DNA of 64,000 nucleotides from Catonia carolina (GCA_035578175.1 JAQMRL010000014.1:19172895-19236894); one strand, 5' to 3'. Shown: positions 59,601-63,569, counted from the stretch's first letter. A program made the numbers and translations. The notes: generated by a model not told the origin, from the sequence alone.

Positions 59601-61750
59601 CGTATCATGATTTTAAATAAGATGAGAGCATTTTACGTGTTATGAAAATATTTGTTTTAAAATAAAATGTTATTGAGAAGGCTAGTAGCGGGCAGATTCT
59701 GCTGCTCTTCGCAAGGGGCAATCAAATCTTCCCCACACAATACTCGGTACACCACCATCCTCCCTTCGCCCCTCTACCCTTGTTTAATATTCAATTGTTT
59801 GAATTCAGGTGTCAAGCCTTTTTGATTTGTCTTCGGCGTGCGAAGTCATCTGGACGACAGCTCATTAGTTTTACTGTCATGGCAACTATATAAACCATCG
59901 AAGATGATATGTTTCTTTTGTGAATGTTTAATGTGTTACAATCGTCATTATTTTACACCAGTTACAGTCTCCGCTAAACTTACGAACTTAGTGGTGTTCT
60001 CCGGCAGTATATATCATATTAATCATAAGTTAGTTTCGTTTGTAAGTTCAACTGAACAGTCGTATTCAACAACCCCACTATTAGCAGTGATGTCACCCAG
60101 GGTTCGACTGCTAACGATCTACCTGTTAATGTTACCGTAACTTTTAACAACTAACAAGCAGTATTTTTAACGTGCCACTTTATACAGGGACCGGCAGAAA
60201 AAGTGATGGTTTTTGATCTGACTATACATCGCAACAATGCGAGTGGGGAGAACCAGGTCAATGACTTTCATTCCCCGGCTCAATGCCATTACAGTTGCAA
60301 TGAAGTTGTGGAACGCACAACATTGTGCTTTCGTCATAGAGACTTAACTTTAGTAACGGTTACTCGGTAGTCAAAACCCTGCGTTTGTTCCGTATAAAGT
60401 TTGAAGTAAGTAGGCACGGTAGTGTTCCCAGTCGCAATGCAATAATGCATTGGGTTAAAATTTTTAGAGAAACGGCTTCATCTTTAAAACGAAAACCCAC
60501 AGGCCATCCATGTAGCGTTCATACTCCCGAAAACACAGATGCTTTGCGATTGTCAGTAGCTAGAAGTCCACGTCATCCGGCTGCACATCACATGGCTGTG
60601 CTAGGAATATCAGATCGGAGTGTTCGAAGAATTTTGTGTTTGTATCTTCAGTTTCATCCATATAAAATCATAACTGTTCAAGAACTAAGCCAACATGATT
60701 TCCAAAACCGAAGAGAATGTGCACAATCAATTCTGAACATTTTAATTAACGATTCAATAATCATAATGTAAGATGAGGCCCATTTTCACCTGTCTGGTTG
60801 TGTAAATAAACGAAATTTCCGGTACTGGGCGACAAAAAATCCTCGTAGCCTCCACAAAAAACCACTTCATGTGAACATGTGACTGTTTGGCGCACAATGG
60901 CTAAATTTGGAGTGATAGGTCAATGTTTTTACGAAGAGAACAGTCGAGCAGTTTCGATCACTTCAAGTCGTAATGTTGAAATAATAAATAATTTCCTTGC
61001 ACCAGAGTTACGTCGTAAAGTTGACACTGCAAATGTTTGGTTCCAACTAGATGGGGCTACTGCTCACACTGCCAGAGTATCAATGATTGTGTTACAACAA
61101 ATGTTTCCAGAACACATGATTTCAAGAAATGGTGACCTTTCATGGCCTGCTCGCTCCCCAGATCTTTCGGTATGTGACGTTTTTCTTTGGGGGTATTTGA
61201 AATCGAAAGTGTATGTAGGAAAGCCTCGAACAACTGAAGATTTAAAGCTAGCAATTCGAAATGAAATAGAGGCGATACCAAACGACATGATTGTGAAGGC
61301 AAAGGATAATTTCCAAGTGTGATTACATGAATGCATGGAGTTATGAATGCTGTGCTATGTACATAATTTTTAAAACAAAATAAGTGAATTTTAGAATTTA
61401 AGTGCTTTAATAAAAAATGGCAAGAAATGATGTTCAAATCTATTAATAAATGTTTTTTTACATCTTATTTCAGATTTATTTTATTCATTTCAAAACCATC
61501 CACTTTTTCTGCCGGTCCCTATACGACAATCAATCAATTATGTTGTTTGTTGTTTCAGAATAGATTAAAGAATTTGCGTATTTACTCACCCTTAATTCTT
61601 TCGTTAATAGATACGTAATGATCGTCGTTAAACTAGAAAAGAACGGTGCTAAAAACACGCAAACATTTCTGATATCTATCGTTATATTCAGTAACCACAT
61701 CACGTGATACAATACGGCAGACGTGACCATCAACCCAGGATAAATTGTAC
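23465..61750 (-). CDS. Stt3A: Oligosaccharyltransferase catalytic subunit STT3A (11 exons, 5' end missing)
   Basis: Multi-pass membrane glycosyltransferase of the ER that transfers the dolichol-linked oligosaccharide to Asn in N-x-S/T. Exons: 61590-61750, 58455-58545, 52912-53018, 46955-47146, 43157-43310, 40539-40777, 38134-38298, 36074-36262, 34902-35121, 27623-27811, 23465-23610. All phases match and give 1853 coding bases. Motifs: GSYDNE (second acidic motif), [17 protein letters not shown] (acceptor binding), [10 protein letters not shown] and the C-terminal [15 protein letters not shown]. The short tail ending NRGV marks STT3A, which works co-translationally at the translocon, rather than STT3B. 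About 88 N-terminal residues, including the first DXD motif, must lie beyond the window. Introns are 0.95-7.1 kb and full of transposons. Confidence 0.97.
23700..24255 (-). repeat. S1 repeat, minus copy
   Basis: Contains the family terminus 'ggtgtgaaacactcacac' at 23727-23744, the body with 'aaaatgcatactaaggctgaaat' and the head 'gaaaacaatactttccttcc' near 24222. In the last STT3A intron. An internal part is missing relative to longer copies. Confidence 0.85.
24268..24660 (+). pseudogene. LINE reverse transcriptase C-terminal fragment
   Basis: The frame reads [40 protein letters not shown] and [20 protein letters not shown], the tail seen after the RT domain of several non-LTR elements (basic segment, 'FxxxxLYNALP'). 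RT motifs are absent; 5' truncated. Confidence 0.65.
24905..25400 (+). mobile_element. 5'-truncated LINE tail with (AAT)n end
   Basis: The frame contains [40 protein letters not shown] and ends [20 protein letters not shown] before a stop at 25334. An ATAATAATAATAATTAAA tail follows at about 25384. Typical C-terminal tail of an insect LINE with microsatellite-like 3' end. Confidence 0.75.
25605..25870 (+). repeat. SINE-like repeat (as at 7797 and 38350)
   Basis: Shares 'ctaagtaaaacga', 'agtgaggtggttta' and 'gagtggaaaagta' with the copies at 7797 and 38350, and the following 'tgacagcttcactttattc' with the latter. The first ~45 bases of the family are missing. Confidence 0.75.
25971..26886 (+). 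mobile_element. Internally deleted mariner, copy 1
   Basis: Begins at a run of 13 G followed by TACCCAAAAG and ends CTTTTGGGTACCCCC. The N-terminal domain ([20 protein letters not shown] at 26168; then [29 protein letters not shown]) is joined directly to a downstream part ([20 protein letters not shown]), removing the linker and the first catalytic Asp. [12 protein letters not shown] and [17 protein letters not shown] (second and third Asp) remain. The element at 45786 shares the same junction. Confidence 0.92.
26397..26855 (+). pseudogene. mariner transposase C-terminal part
   Basis: 152-codon frame covering the second and third catalytic aspartates ([19 protein letters not shown]) to the end ([20 protein letters not shown]). 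Without the first Asp it cannot be catalytic. Stops separate it from the N-terminal domain upstream. Confidence 0.85.
27020..27608 (+). mobile_element. Jockey-type LINE 3' fragment with poly-A tail
   Basis: The frame reads [37 protein letters not shown] and [15 protein letters not shown], ending at 27339: the C-terminus of a Jockey-clade reverse transcriptase. A 3' untranslated stretch and a run of 10 A (27597-27606) follow. The polymerase domain is missing. Confidence 0.82.
27623..27811 (-). CDS. Stt3A: STT3A exon with DK/MI region
   Basis: Acceptor TTGTTGCTAG, donor GTATGT (27617-27622). Encodes [40 protein letters not shown] and [15 protein letters not shown]. It is separated from the preceding exon by a 7.1-kb intron that holds the LTR retrotransposon. 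Confidence 0.96.
28020..28168 (+). repeat. 5' LTR
   Basis: 149 bp, TGTTAACATATG...AAAACTACA. Identical to 32253-32401. Very short for a gypsy-type LTR. It would hold the promoter; no clear TATA box is evident. Confidence 0.97.
28169..29887 (+). CDS. gag-pro: Gag and protease of the LTR retrotransposon
   Basis: 572-codon frame. The N-terminus has a helical region (about residues 1-110), then a retrotransposon capsid-like domain ([30 protein letters not shown]) with [11 protein letters not shown]. Two CCHC zinc knuckles bind [17 protein letters not shown] and [14 protein letters not shown]. The aspartic protease site is [12 protein letters not shown] (DTGA), with IFGRDW further on. The end reaches the N-terminal edge of reverse transcriptase ([16 protein letters not shown]) and stops just before the pol frame. 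Coat and protein-processing functions follow from the family. Confidence 0.93.
   Translation: MATRKKDIEQYMKKRKLLELRLNKLKDELPKCENSHEICTVYTDKLSTIWSEIEDTQSNIELGTNSIENELEVRWQLEGIYEEIWIFLEAEKKKYNTSTAMAASVLSQNGPNISFQPYTQEESFQNFTRRFENYIQIRGNVSPKVKVELFLQAITPQIHEQLYDICIPDDPHNKTYEELTHLLMAQIEPKPSIWARQHKFTTRTQLHNESVQDYANVLRKLSVDCQFTCTKCHESVSEILLRMQLVRGLKDSDIRLQLLQDKQLQSFKDVVERAATLELAKSESRIIQTQDNQDDVHQVSGRNRQPDNDNKSGKSNVNTQRSAKQSRFERLRNKCYRCGDDSHRANQCKFKNTECNFCRRFGHLSRVCLRKPNKEVKQSEETVEGVEDNTHEIYQFHSKSNDKFMIEVKLEGKLMSMELDTGAALSIVSYDTFKLLNSTKRIFKTNVQLRTYTGEIINPKGVVFVEVQYKDQSFVGKLYIVNKCVDYIFGRDWIREIQVDAADIHIITSSDEKKNIPELDKLMIRYEYIFKEGIGKIPNEKGHFKLNDKTQPVYMKPRHMPYALQEKVEKET
28170..28180 (+). promoter_or_regulatory. 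Primer-binding site overlapping the gag start
   Basis: TGGCGACGAGG begins one base after the 5' LTR; TGG pairs with the CCA end of a tRNA primer. The gag ATG (28169-28171) overlaps it, so translation starts inside the primer-binding site with almost no leader. Confidence 0.7.
29872..29900 (+). other. gag-pol frame junction
   Basis: The protein similarity passes from the first frame to the second here, at an A-rich stretch (gagaaagaaac) without the usual overlap of two frames beyond a few codons. Because the switch lies inside conserved RT sequence and not between protease and RT, an indel mutation or sequencing error is likelier than programmed frameshifting. Confidence 0.7.
29888..32243 (+). 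CDS. pol: Reverse transcriptase, RNase H and integrase (pol)
   Basis: 780 codons from 29901, open a little upstream. RT shows [35 protein letters not shown] (catalytic Asp) and [10 protein letters not shown] (FFDD in place of the usual YLDD). RNase H has [16 protein letters not shown] and [16 protein letters not shown]. Integrase has the zinc-binding H-H-C-C region ([15 protein letters not shown]) and the D-D-E core [41 protein letters not shown]. The frame differs from gag-protease because of a one-base difference near 29880, inside the start of RT. Elsewhere it looks intact. Confidence 0.95.
32242..32252 (+). promoter_or_regulatory. Polypurine tract
   Basis: AGAGGAGGAGG immediately before the TGTT of the 3' LTR; primes plus-strand DNA synthesis in LTR retroelements. 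Confidence 0.9.
32253..32401 (+). repeat. 3' LTR
   Basis: 149 bp, identical to the 5' LTR; followed by the CCTAA target duplication. Confidence 0.97.
33390..34017. mobile_element. Second Harbinger-like deletion derivative
   Basis: 33-bp terminal inverted repeats with one mismatch (GGTTCAGATGGCCGACTATC... at 33391 and its complement ending 34017) enclose about 630 bp with a MADF-domain remnant on the minus strand. Target duplication not clear. Superfamily assignment rests on the MADF gene and is inference. Confidence 0.7.
33503..33720 (-). pseudogene. MADF-domain fragment
   Basis: A minus-strand frame without its own ATG ends at the stop 33503-33505 and reads [40 protein letters not shown] and [15 protein letters not shown]. 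It matches the MADF pattern (F-I-x-E-x-E-x-x-P-x-L-W ... A-W-x-E-V). Likely the DNA-binding partner of a PIF/Harbinger nuclease. Confidence 0.75.
34018..34880. repeat. Probable nonautonomous repeat, GC-richer, unresolved
   Basis: Short inverted matches such as 'ggtgagctagcacaccgct' (34130) with 'agctggtagctcaccgctc' (34702), and a segment 'gagaaacactcggtgtgctg' like those in nonautonomous hAT elements of insects. Ends and target duplication not found. No coding signal accepted. Confidence 0.35.
34902..35121 (-). CDS. Stt3A: STT3A exon with WWDYG motif
   Basis: Acceptor TTTTTACAG, donor GTAAGC (34896-34901). Encodes [20 protein letters not shown], the WWDYG pocket that recognises the +2 Ser/Thr of the sequon, and [16 protein letters not shown] with conserved N-glycosylation sites. 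Ends one base into the codon for the Asp of DINKFLW. Confidence 0.97.
35165..35910 (-). repeat. S1 repeat, minus copy
   Basis: S1 body from 'aaaatgcatactaaggctgaaat' (35277) through 'ggttgaccgattttgatgaaa' (35659) to 'gtgaaaacaatactttcctt' (35858). It lacks the outer terminus and sits within about 45 bases of the acceptor of STT3A exon 34902-35121. Confidence 0.88.
36074..36262 (-). CDS. Stt3A: STT3A exon
   Basis: Acceptor TCTGTTTCAG, donor GTACTA (36068-36073). Encodes [24 protein letters not shown]-like [19 protein letters not shown] and [13 protein letters not shown], crossing from the last membrane helix into the luminal domain. 63 codons. Confidence 0.95.
36290..37030. other. STT3A intron without clear elements
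   Basis: Only a short direct repeat is visible: 'tgatcatcaaattattgtt' at 36373-36391 and 36401-36419. No coding similarity. Confidence 0.45.
37040..37195 (-). pseudogene. mariner N-terminal (HTH) fragment
   Basis: Minus-strand frame from the ATG at 37193-37195: [20 protein letters not shown], then [10 protein letters not shown], the first helix-turn-helix of one mariner lineage. Downstream similarity is lost. Confidence 0.6.
37497..37728. repeat. Foldback MITE with ~85-bp arms
   Basis: 'ttgaaatatatatttctaac' at 37500 to 'tttatagcgctttcg' at 37570 is repeated inverted at 37655-37727. The unique centre is about 70 bp. Arms differ at very few positions. Confidence 0.9.
37816..38086. repeat. 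Short MITE, CAGACGAACTAATGTCC ends
   Basis: 271 bp with imperfect inverted ends: CAGACGAACTAATGTCCC and, at the right, the complement of CAGATGAACTAATGTCCT; 'gagtgagag' occurs internally in both. No target duplication recognised; lies between two STT3A exons. Confidence 0.7.
38134..38298 (-). CDS. Stt3A: STT3A exon
   Basis: Acceptor TTGTACAG, donor GTATTT (38128-38133). Encodes [20 protein letters not shown] followed by a charged cytosolic loop ([20 protein letters not shown]). 55 codons. Confidence 0.95.
38350..38760 (+). repeat. SINE-like repeat, longest copy
   Basis: Starts 'gtttaggtcaacagccgaaa' and includes 'ctctagaggttttactaagt' and 'gaggagtgaggtggtttacc'. Continues with sequence shared with 25690-25935 up to 'cacctgtctgctatgggca'. 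No A or B box is evident. Confidence 0.75.
38866..39612. repeat. FB2 foldback element, copy 1
   Basis: Ends 'gctatgtccacactcatgc' and 'gcacaagtgtggacatacc'. The interior has 'actccgagtatagtcgttta', 'ggttcagtccaaaaatcatt' and 'cattaacggaaaaccggct'. Shorter than copies 2 and 3 because one arm is mostly missing. Confidence 0.85.
39840..40080 (-). pseudogene. mariner N-terminal fragment
   Basis: Minus-strand frame [20 protein letters not shown], followed in other frames by [12 protein letters not shown], the HTH-plus-linker part of a mariner transposase. No catalytic residues. Sequence from 39612 to 39840 and 40080 to 40500 shows nothing recognisable. Confidence 0.55.
40539..40777 (-). CDS. Stt3A: STT3A exon with SVSEHQP motif
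   Basis: Acceptor CTTTTCAG, donor GTATGT (40533-40538). Encodes [36 protein letters not shown] and a membrane segment to SIYFA. The SVSE glutamate lies in the flexible luminal loop (EL5) that orders over the bound donor and acceptor. Confidence 0.96.
40930..41262 (+). repeat. 100-bp direct repeat flanking an S1 head fragment
   Basis: 'gattagaagcttttaagatt...tctattttacatcactct' occurs at 40935-41030 and again at 41160-41256. Between them is a piece of S1 head (41038-41158: 'actttctcttgcctatatga' to 'cccaaaaaacatt'). Confidence 0.88.
41265..41586 (+). repeat. FB3 family, half element
   Basis: 'gatctaggacctcttttatt' at 41406 and 'cctatgtttatatgaacttt' at 41567 match one arm of the large palindrome at 55814-56910 and of 13625-14225. 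The second arm is absent and S1 starts immediately after. Confidence 0.7.
41587..42432 (+). repeat. S1 repeat, plus copy, near full length
   Basis: Head 'actttctcttgcctacatga' at 41590, short GT tract at 41727, body, and terminus 'ttggcaagagaaagtcac', 'gtgagtgtttcacaccagat' to about 42432. Inverted 'ctttctcttgcc'/'ggcaagagaaag' lie near the two ends. Confidence 0.92.
42795..42966 (-). repeat. tRNA-derived SINE, copy 1
   Basis: On the minus strand: GGCCCCTTGGTATAGTGGTT (tRNA 5' part with A box TAGTGGTTAGC), an anticodon region, and GGGTTCGATTCCTGG (B box GGTTCGATTCC), followed by a body containing the complement of 'gctgctaatgcagacggt'. The tRNA-like head is for an unassigned isoacceptor. Not a functional tRNA gene. 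Confidence 0.85.
43157..43310 (-). CDS. Stt3A: STT3A exon
   Basis: Acceptor TTTTCAG; the donor GTTCGT (43151-43156) has the obligatory GT but is otherwise weak. Encodes [20 protein letters not shown] to GGILTLTG. This is the most variable part of STT3 proteins, and the sequence is accordingly less conserved. Confidence 0.93.
43490..43600 (-). repeat. tRNA-derived SINE, fragment
   Basis: 'gtcgtgcctgaatgggattc' and 'gaacccaagaccgc' match the SINE at 53244-53425. Only the B-box part and some flank survive. Confidence 0.65.
43803..44884. repeat. FB2 foldback element, copy 2
   Basis: Left end 'ggtatggccacactcgtgc', right end 'tgtgtggacatagctac'. The first half (43870-44470) contains 'cgcactcgtttgaagagctt' and 'gactatactcggagcgg'; the second half (44540-44820) repeats it inverted ('ttagtccaaaaatcatttct', 'cattaacggaaaaccgact'). 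Confidence 0.88.
44925..45225 (+). pseudogene. mariner transposase C-terminal fragment
   Basis: Frame containing [20 protein letters not shown], then [20 protein letters not shown], holding the third catalytic Asp region of a mariner transposase. Stops follow; no termini assigned. Confidence 0.75.
45233..45411 (-). pseudogene. Tigger/CENP-B-like HTH fragment
   Basis: Minus-strand frame from the ATG at 45409-45411: a basic start, then [20 protein letters not shown], a stop, and [17 protein letters not shown]. This is the N-terminal helix-turn-helix of a pogo/Tigger or CENP-B-like protein. The catalytic part is missing. Not the same sequence as the Tigger at 53454. Confidence 0.65.
45786..46660 (+). 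mobile_element. Internally deleted mariner, copy 2
   Basis: Same family and same internal junction as 25971-26886 ('ctgacaatttggaagtttta' here). More stops and a frameshift at about 46385 (SPDPDSV). The N-terminus begins ATGGCAAGTTTAAGTGAAC at 45950. Frames 46208-46399 and 46344-46604 carry [10 protein letters not shown] (Asp changed to Asn) and the C-terminal tail. Confidence 0.9.
46696..46936 (+). mobile_element. mariner 5' fragment, copy 3, next to an STT3A splice donor
   Basis: 'gggggtaccaaaaaaacaac' then the same 5' untranslated sequence and start (ATGGCAAGTTTAAATAAAC) as the copies at 25971 and 45786. Similarity stops at about 46936 and the donor of the STT3A exon is at 46949-46954. 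Confidence 0.88.
46955..47146 (-). CDS. Stt3A: STT3A exon
   Basis: Acceptor CCGTTACAG, donor GTAAGT at 46949-46954. Encodes [34 protein letters not shown] and [17 protein letters not shown]. Exactly 64 codons. A truncated mariner ends about 12 bases from the donor site. Confidence 0.95.
47225..47800 (-). repeat. S1 repeat, degraded minus copy
   Basis: 'ggtgtgaaaaactcacacaa' at 47245, followed by S1 body with scattered deletions and a small tandem repeat 'acattttacattttataca' at 47550-47600. Confidence 0.75.
48295..49236 (-). repeat. S1 repeat, minus copy, full length
   Basis: Terminus 'ggtgtgaaacactcacac' at 48298 through body to (AC)n at 49071-49103 and head 'aatactttcctttctaatat' at 49199. 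Longest well-preserved minus copy; a good reference for the family. Confidence 0.93.
49440..49735 (-). repeat. S1 repeat, partial minus copy
   Basis: 'aaaatgcatattaaggctat' and 'aatttcagcagacatgccct' followed by 'ctagtatctaacttaagttc'. Interrupted at 49735 by the LINE tail. Confidence 0.75.
49740..50298 (-). mobile_element. 5'-truncated LINE tail (CR1/Jockey-like)
   Basis: The minus-strand frame down to 49830 reads [60 protein letters not shown] and [15 protein letters not shown], ending [16 protein letters not shown]: the classic C-terminus of insect non-LTR reverse transcriptases. The RT core is missing. The frame upstream of about 50298 belongs to S1. Confidence 0.9.
50300..51240 (+). repeat. 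S1 repeat, plus copy, full length
   Basis: Head 'actttctcttgcctatatga' at 50307, (GT)n at 50439-50460, complete body and terminus 'ttggcaagagaaagttgtgt', 'gagtgtttcacaccag'. Inverted relative to 48295-49236 within the same STT3A intron. Confidence 0.94.
51340..51515 (-). repeat. S1 repeat, head fragment
   Basis: 'aatcactaaaaacatgtttt' to 'gaaaacaatactttccttcc' (51472-51491), minus orientation, truncated. Confidence 0.8.
51627..52847. repeat. FB2 foldback element, copy 3 (complete)
   Basis: Ends AGGTATGTCCACACTC and the complement of AGCTATGTCCACACTCG. Two arms of about 500 bp face each other across about 52330-52380 ('ttaacaccacatatctattt'). Both arms hold 'cattaatgtgg'-type and 'tccaaaaatcatttccc'-type landmarks. 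Terminal motif TCGACGTCGAATGC adds a small palindrome near each end. Confidence 0.92.
52912..53018 (-). CDS. Stt3A: STT3A exon
   Basis: Acceptor GGTTTCAG and donor GTAAGT (52906-52911). Encodes [20 protein letters not shown] and TALAYFYM, a transmembrane stretch. The first residue is Ala (NEA) where human STT3A has Gly. Confidence 0.95.
53085..53240 (+). pseudogene. LINE reverse transcriptase fragment
   Basis: The frame reads [20 protein letters not shown], then EALK and a decayed tail, matching the LYGSETW...K...LEAFEM block after the RT domain. Both ends truncated, the right one by a SINE poly-A. Confidence 0.65.
53244..53425 (-). repeat. tRNA-derived SINE with poly-A tail, copy 2
   Basis: Minus strand: GCCGGCCGCATTGGCGAAGT (A box TTGGCGAAGTTGG), an anticodon-like loop CTCATCA (CAT), GGGTTCGAATCC (B box), then a body with the complement of 'ctgctaatgcagacggtg' and a run of about 17 A (T on the plus strand, 53244-53258). 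Same family as 42795-42966. The internal promoter would be used by RNA polymerase III. Confidence 0.9.
53454..55679 (-). mobile_element. Tigger/pogo DNA transposon
   Basis: TA-flanked (53452-53453 and 55680-55681), with ends CAGTCGACCTTGGATATAAC and the complement of CAGTTGACCTCGGTTGGTAC. 2226 bp, a near full-length Tigger with one broken transposase gene on the minus strand. In the STT3A intron, same strand as the gene. Confidence 0.93.
53760..55270 (-). pseudogene. Tigger transposase (CENP-B/DDE_1 family), broken
   Basis: Starts at the ATG at 55268-55270 with [20 protein letters not shown], the N-terminal HTH ([20 protein letters not shown]), then the second CENP-B-type HTH ([20 protein letters not shown]). 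The catalytic core shows NGDETGLFF (first Asp, near 54755), [12 protein letters not shown] (Asn where the second catalytic Asp is expected) and [13 protein letters not shown] (third Asp). The tail at 53760-53969 is acidic then basic. Several frameshifts lie between 54540 and 54910. Dead by catalytic change and frame breaks. Confidence 0.88.
55814..56910. repeat. ~1.1-kb palindrome (FB3 foldback, complete)
   Basis: Arms of about 520 bp start GTGATTCAAAACTATACC and are collinear inverted copies to a perfect 20-bp centre arm GGTTGGGAGTAACAGCTGAT at 56336-56355, a CATT loop, and its complement at 56360-56379. Arms share 'taactcgctaactaagcg', 'tacggccttacttcaccgag' and 'ctctggaacca'. No coding capacity. 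Related single arms lie at 13625 and 41265. Confidence 0.95.
56925..57350. other. STT3A intron with possible tiny LINE remnant
   Basis: [20 protein letters not shown] can be read at 56959-57020, resembling the extreme C-terminus of LINE polymerases (D-R/K-x-x-W-R). The rest shows nothing recognisable. Confidence 0.35.
57354..58385 (+). mobile_element. piggyBac-like nonautonomous element
   Basis: TTAA at 57350-57353 and 58386-58389 flank ends CACTTTGAAGCCTAAGC and the complement of CACTTTGAAACCTGAGC. Subterminal 'cccgagtatagctcggg' and 'cacgagtatatctcggg' are repeated near the left end. A frame [20 protein letters not shown] at 57871 may be the relic of a first transposase exon. No DDE domain. 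Confidence 0.85.
58455..58545 (-). CDS. Stt3A: STT3A exon with DXE motif
   Basis: Acceptor CTTTTCCAG, donor GTAAAA. Encodes [20 protein letters not shown] and [10 protein letters not shown], which contains the second metal/donor-binding acidic motif. Ends one base into a codon. This short exon was recognised only from its protein similarity and splice sites. Confidence 0.95.
58626..59520 (+). repeat. S1 repeat, plus copy
   Basis: Head 'actttctcttgcctaaatga' at 58628, short GT tract, body with 'gatagggtaggcgccatgtc' (58990) and terminus 'ttggcaagagaaagttgtaa' at 59491. Immediately 5' (in + coordinates) lies STT3A exon 58455-58545. Confidence 0.92.
59530..60180. other. STT3A intron, no recognisable feature
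   Basis: A 100-codon frame (59838-60140) has no family resemblance. 'gagaaggctagtagcgggca' to 'aggggcaatcaaatcttccc' looks like unique or unidentified repeat sequence. Confidence 0.35.
60186..61520 (+). mobile_element. Tc1/mariner-superfamily element with AGGGACCGGCAG ends
   Basis: Inverted ends AGGGACCGGCAGAAAAAGTG and its exact complement at 61501-61520. The sequence ATAC stands on both outer sides (60182-60185 and 61521-61524), so the duplication may be ATAC or a TA within it. About 1335 bp with one broken transposase gene. Located in the first STT3A intron visible here. Confidence 0.92.
60310..61322 (+). pseudogene. Transposase with DUF4817-like N-terminus and DDE_3 core, broken
   Basis: The N-terminal part reads [20 protein letters not shown] and [20 protein letters not shown] (HTH), a linker [20 protein letters not shown], then after a TAA codon at 60770-60772 [19 protein letters not shown] (first Asp). 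After a frame change near 60880 it continues [35 protein letters not shown] (second Asp) and [20 protein letters not shown] (third Asp region), ending KAKDNFQV. Only about two or three lesions separate it from an intact frame. Role from family: cut-and-paste transposition. Confidence 0.88.
61590..61750 (-). CDS. Stt3A: STT3A exon (first in window)
   Basis: Acceptor TTTCAAG above 61750 and donor GTGAGT at 61584-61589. It starts mid-codon (GT) and encodes [17 protein letters not shown], then [19 protein letters not shown] to TKELR. These are luminal and membrane segments following the first catalytic motif, which is not in the window. Confidence 0.95.
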
Positions 61751-61954
61751 CTTGAAAAAAAAAACCACAAAATTGATTCCACATGTTTTTTTGACATTAA
61801 ATTTAAAAAAAAACAATATAGGTATAATATGTTCTGTATGAACCAAACGACTACTAAAGAAAATAATGTTGATTGCTCTGTTGCAACATGATGATTTAAG
61901 AGGTTATGTTACAAGATGTAATGTAGCACAGCTAATTTCTCACCTCCACAGTAT

Positions 61955-62757
61955 TATAGTCACTTGAGTCACGAGTTTGCAACAAGGGTTAAAAAGGGAA
62001 TAGCATCAGTGCGCATGCCCGACTGCTTTAATTTCAGTACACAAACATAACTTATACTATACCCAGAGCATAGTCTATACAGTATATCGCGAACCTCTTG
62101 TAGGTTAATGGTACGAATATAACTGTTTGTTACTGTAAACAGAAATGTTCGTTTCTCAAAAACGTGGGCAAACTATTCACAGTGCTGAACAAAATCTAAT
62201 ATGCATTGAAATAAAATGCTGTGAAGTTGAAACTAAATAAAAATGCCTTTCAATGCCTCTTAACAAAAGCCATGAGCGAGTGGCTAACTAACTGTGATGT
62301 TTCTCTTTCCACAATTCGAAAAATAAACAAGGAAATTAAAGACATGAAGAAACTATTCTTCAACAGTTTCGTTGACACCTGGTAAAAAAAAGGAAGCGGT
62401 TAGGTAGACTAGTGAGACTGATAGTGAAGACGCCGGTGACAGCGATAGTAACGAAGGCGATTCATTCATAGAAAATTTGTTCCAATGGAATAAGGTAGCT
62501 GGTAATTATCGCAAACATTTCTAGTCATGTAATTAAGCTATAGGCAGTATTACAGGTCACATTTATTTCTTATAACGTTTATGAAGAAAATTTTCTCTGG
62601 TTAAACCACATCTTACAAAATGTTTGTAGAAACTGCACGGTAGTGAAATGTACGAGTAGTGTCGCACTGTTGAGGTTGGCAGCACTGTCATATATTCACT
62701 TCCCTTCCTCACAGCCCATCCATATGCAAATGGCAATCTCGTGACTTCAATATCTAT
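61955..62757 (+). mobile_element. Copy C of the HTH-transposase element, uninterrupted
   Basis: Aligns with 165-733 plus 2605-2793. TATAGTCACTTGAGTCAC left end; right end 'tgacttcaatatctata'. The HTH remnant begins ATGTTCGTTTCTCAAAAACG at 62144. It holds no insertion at the three sites occupied in copies A and B. Small differences, e.g. 'agaaaatttgttccaatgga' at 62470, represent internal sequence lost in copy A. Confidence 0.85.
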
Positions 62758-62759
62758 AC

Positions 62760-63299
62760 AAGCTGTACTTCTCTTGTCTGAACTATGTTTCTGTCCCATA
62801 AGATTATTTTTCAAATTTTTTAACCTAATATTTTTAGGTAGTACAGAAAAGTTGTATGGTGGATGCTCTAAACTAAATTTTAGTTTTATTTTTGCTTGTA
62901 CTACCCTTACAAAATGGATTTCATAACCTTTACCCTTGCAATACTAAACTGGTTACTGTCTAATCCTTGCCACTCCACCTTACGGTAAATAAAATTGACA
63001 GTAGGGGTCACGTTAGGATGTGCAGTAGCCGATGAAATCACCGGTGCTTAATAACACGGCCAGCTGTTTGTATTATTTCGGTATTTGTGAATGTTGCCAG
63101 TCTGTTTAATTAGCGACTAACAATATTATGTGGATTCTTTATGTAGTTAATTTAATTGAATATATTATTGAACATAACAAAAACTAGTTAATATTTAATA
63201 TCTACTAATAGTTATTATGTATTCATTTATTTTTTTGTTATTTCTAACATTTAGTACATGGTTATATCTAATGAGTTCTAATATAATTACATTGAACAT
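62760..63299. other. No recognisable feature
   Basis: AT-rich sequence between the transposon copy and the THAP remnant. The missing N-terminal STT3A exon (with a DXD motif and a donor after ...RIIGG) was searched for by eye and not found here or to 64000. Confidence 0.4.
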
Positions 63300-63569
63300 T
63301 GTTGTGGGTGCTATCGATGAAAAAATATACCTGAAAGATTTTCATTTCACCGTTTTCCGAAGGATGAAACCTTAAGAAAAGCATGATTGCATGCTTGTTG
63401 ACATGAAGACAATTTTTCGGTTGATTCTGCACGTGTTTGTGGTACTCATGTTGAAGACTGTGACATTGAATGCGATTTAAAATCTGAACTTTGTAACTTT
63501 AAAGATACAAGAAGATTAAAATCATCTGCAGTGCCACATCATAAGATACCAACTCGCAGAACTATTTAA
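63300..63569 (+). pseudogene. Broken THAP domain
   Basis: One frame reads CCGCYR, stop, KNIPERFSFHRFPKDETLRK, A, stop (where THAP domains have Trp), LHAC, stop, HEDNFSVDSARVCGTHVEDC and ends KSSAVPHHKIPTRRTI. This matches the C2CH zinc-finger THAP pattern: Cys pair, F-x-F-H-x-F-P-K-D, C-x-x-H, and the AVP box. THAP domains bind DNA in P-element transposases and host regulators. Three stops make it a relic. No transposase core found in the remaining 430 bases. Confidence 0.8.
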
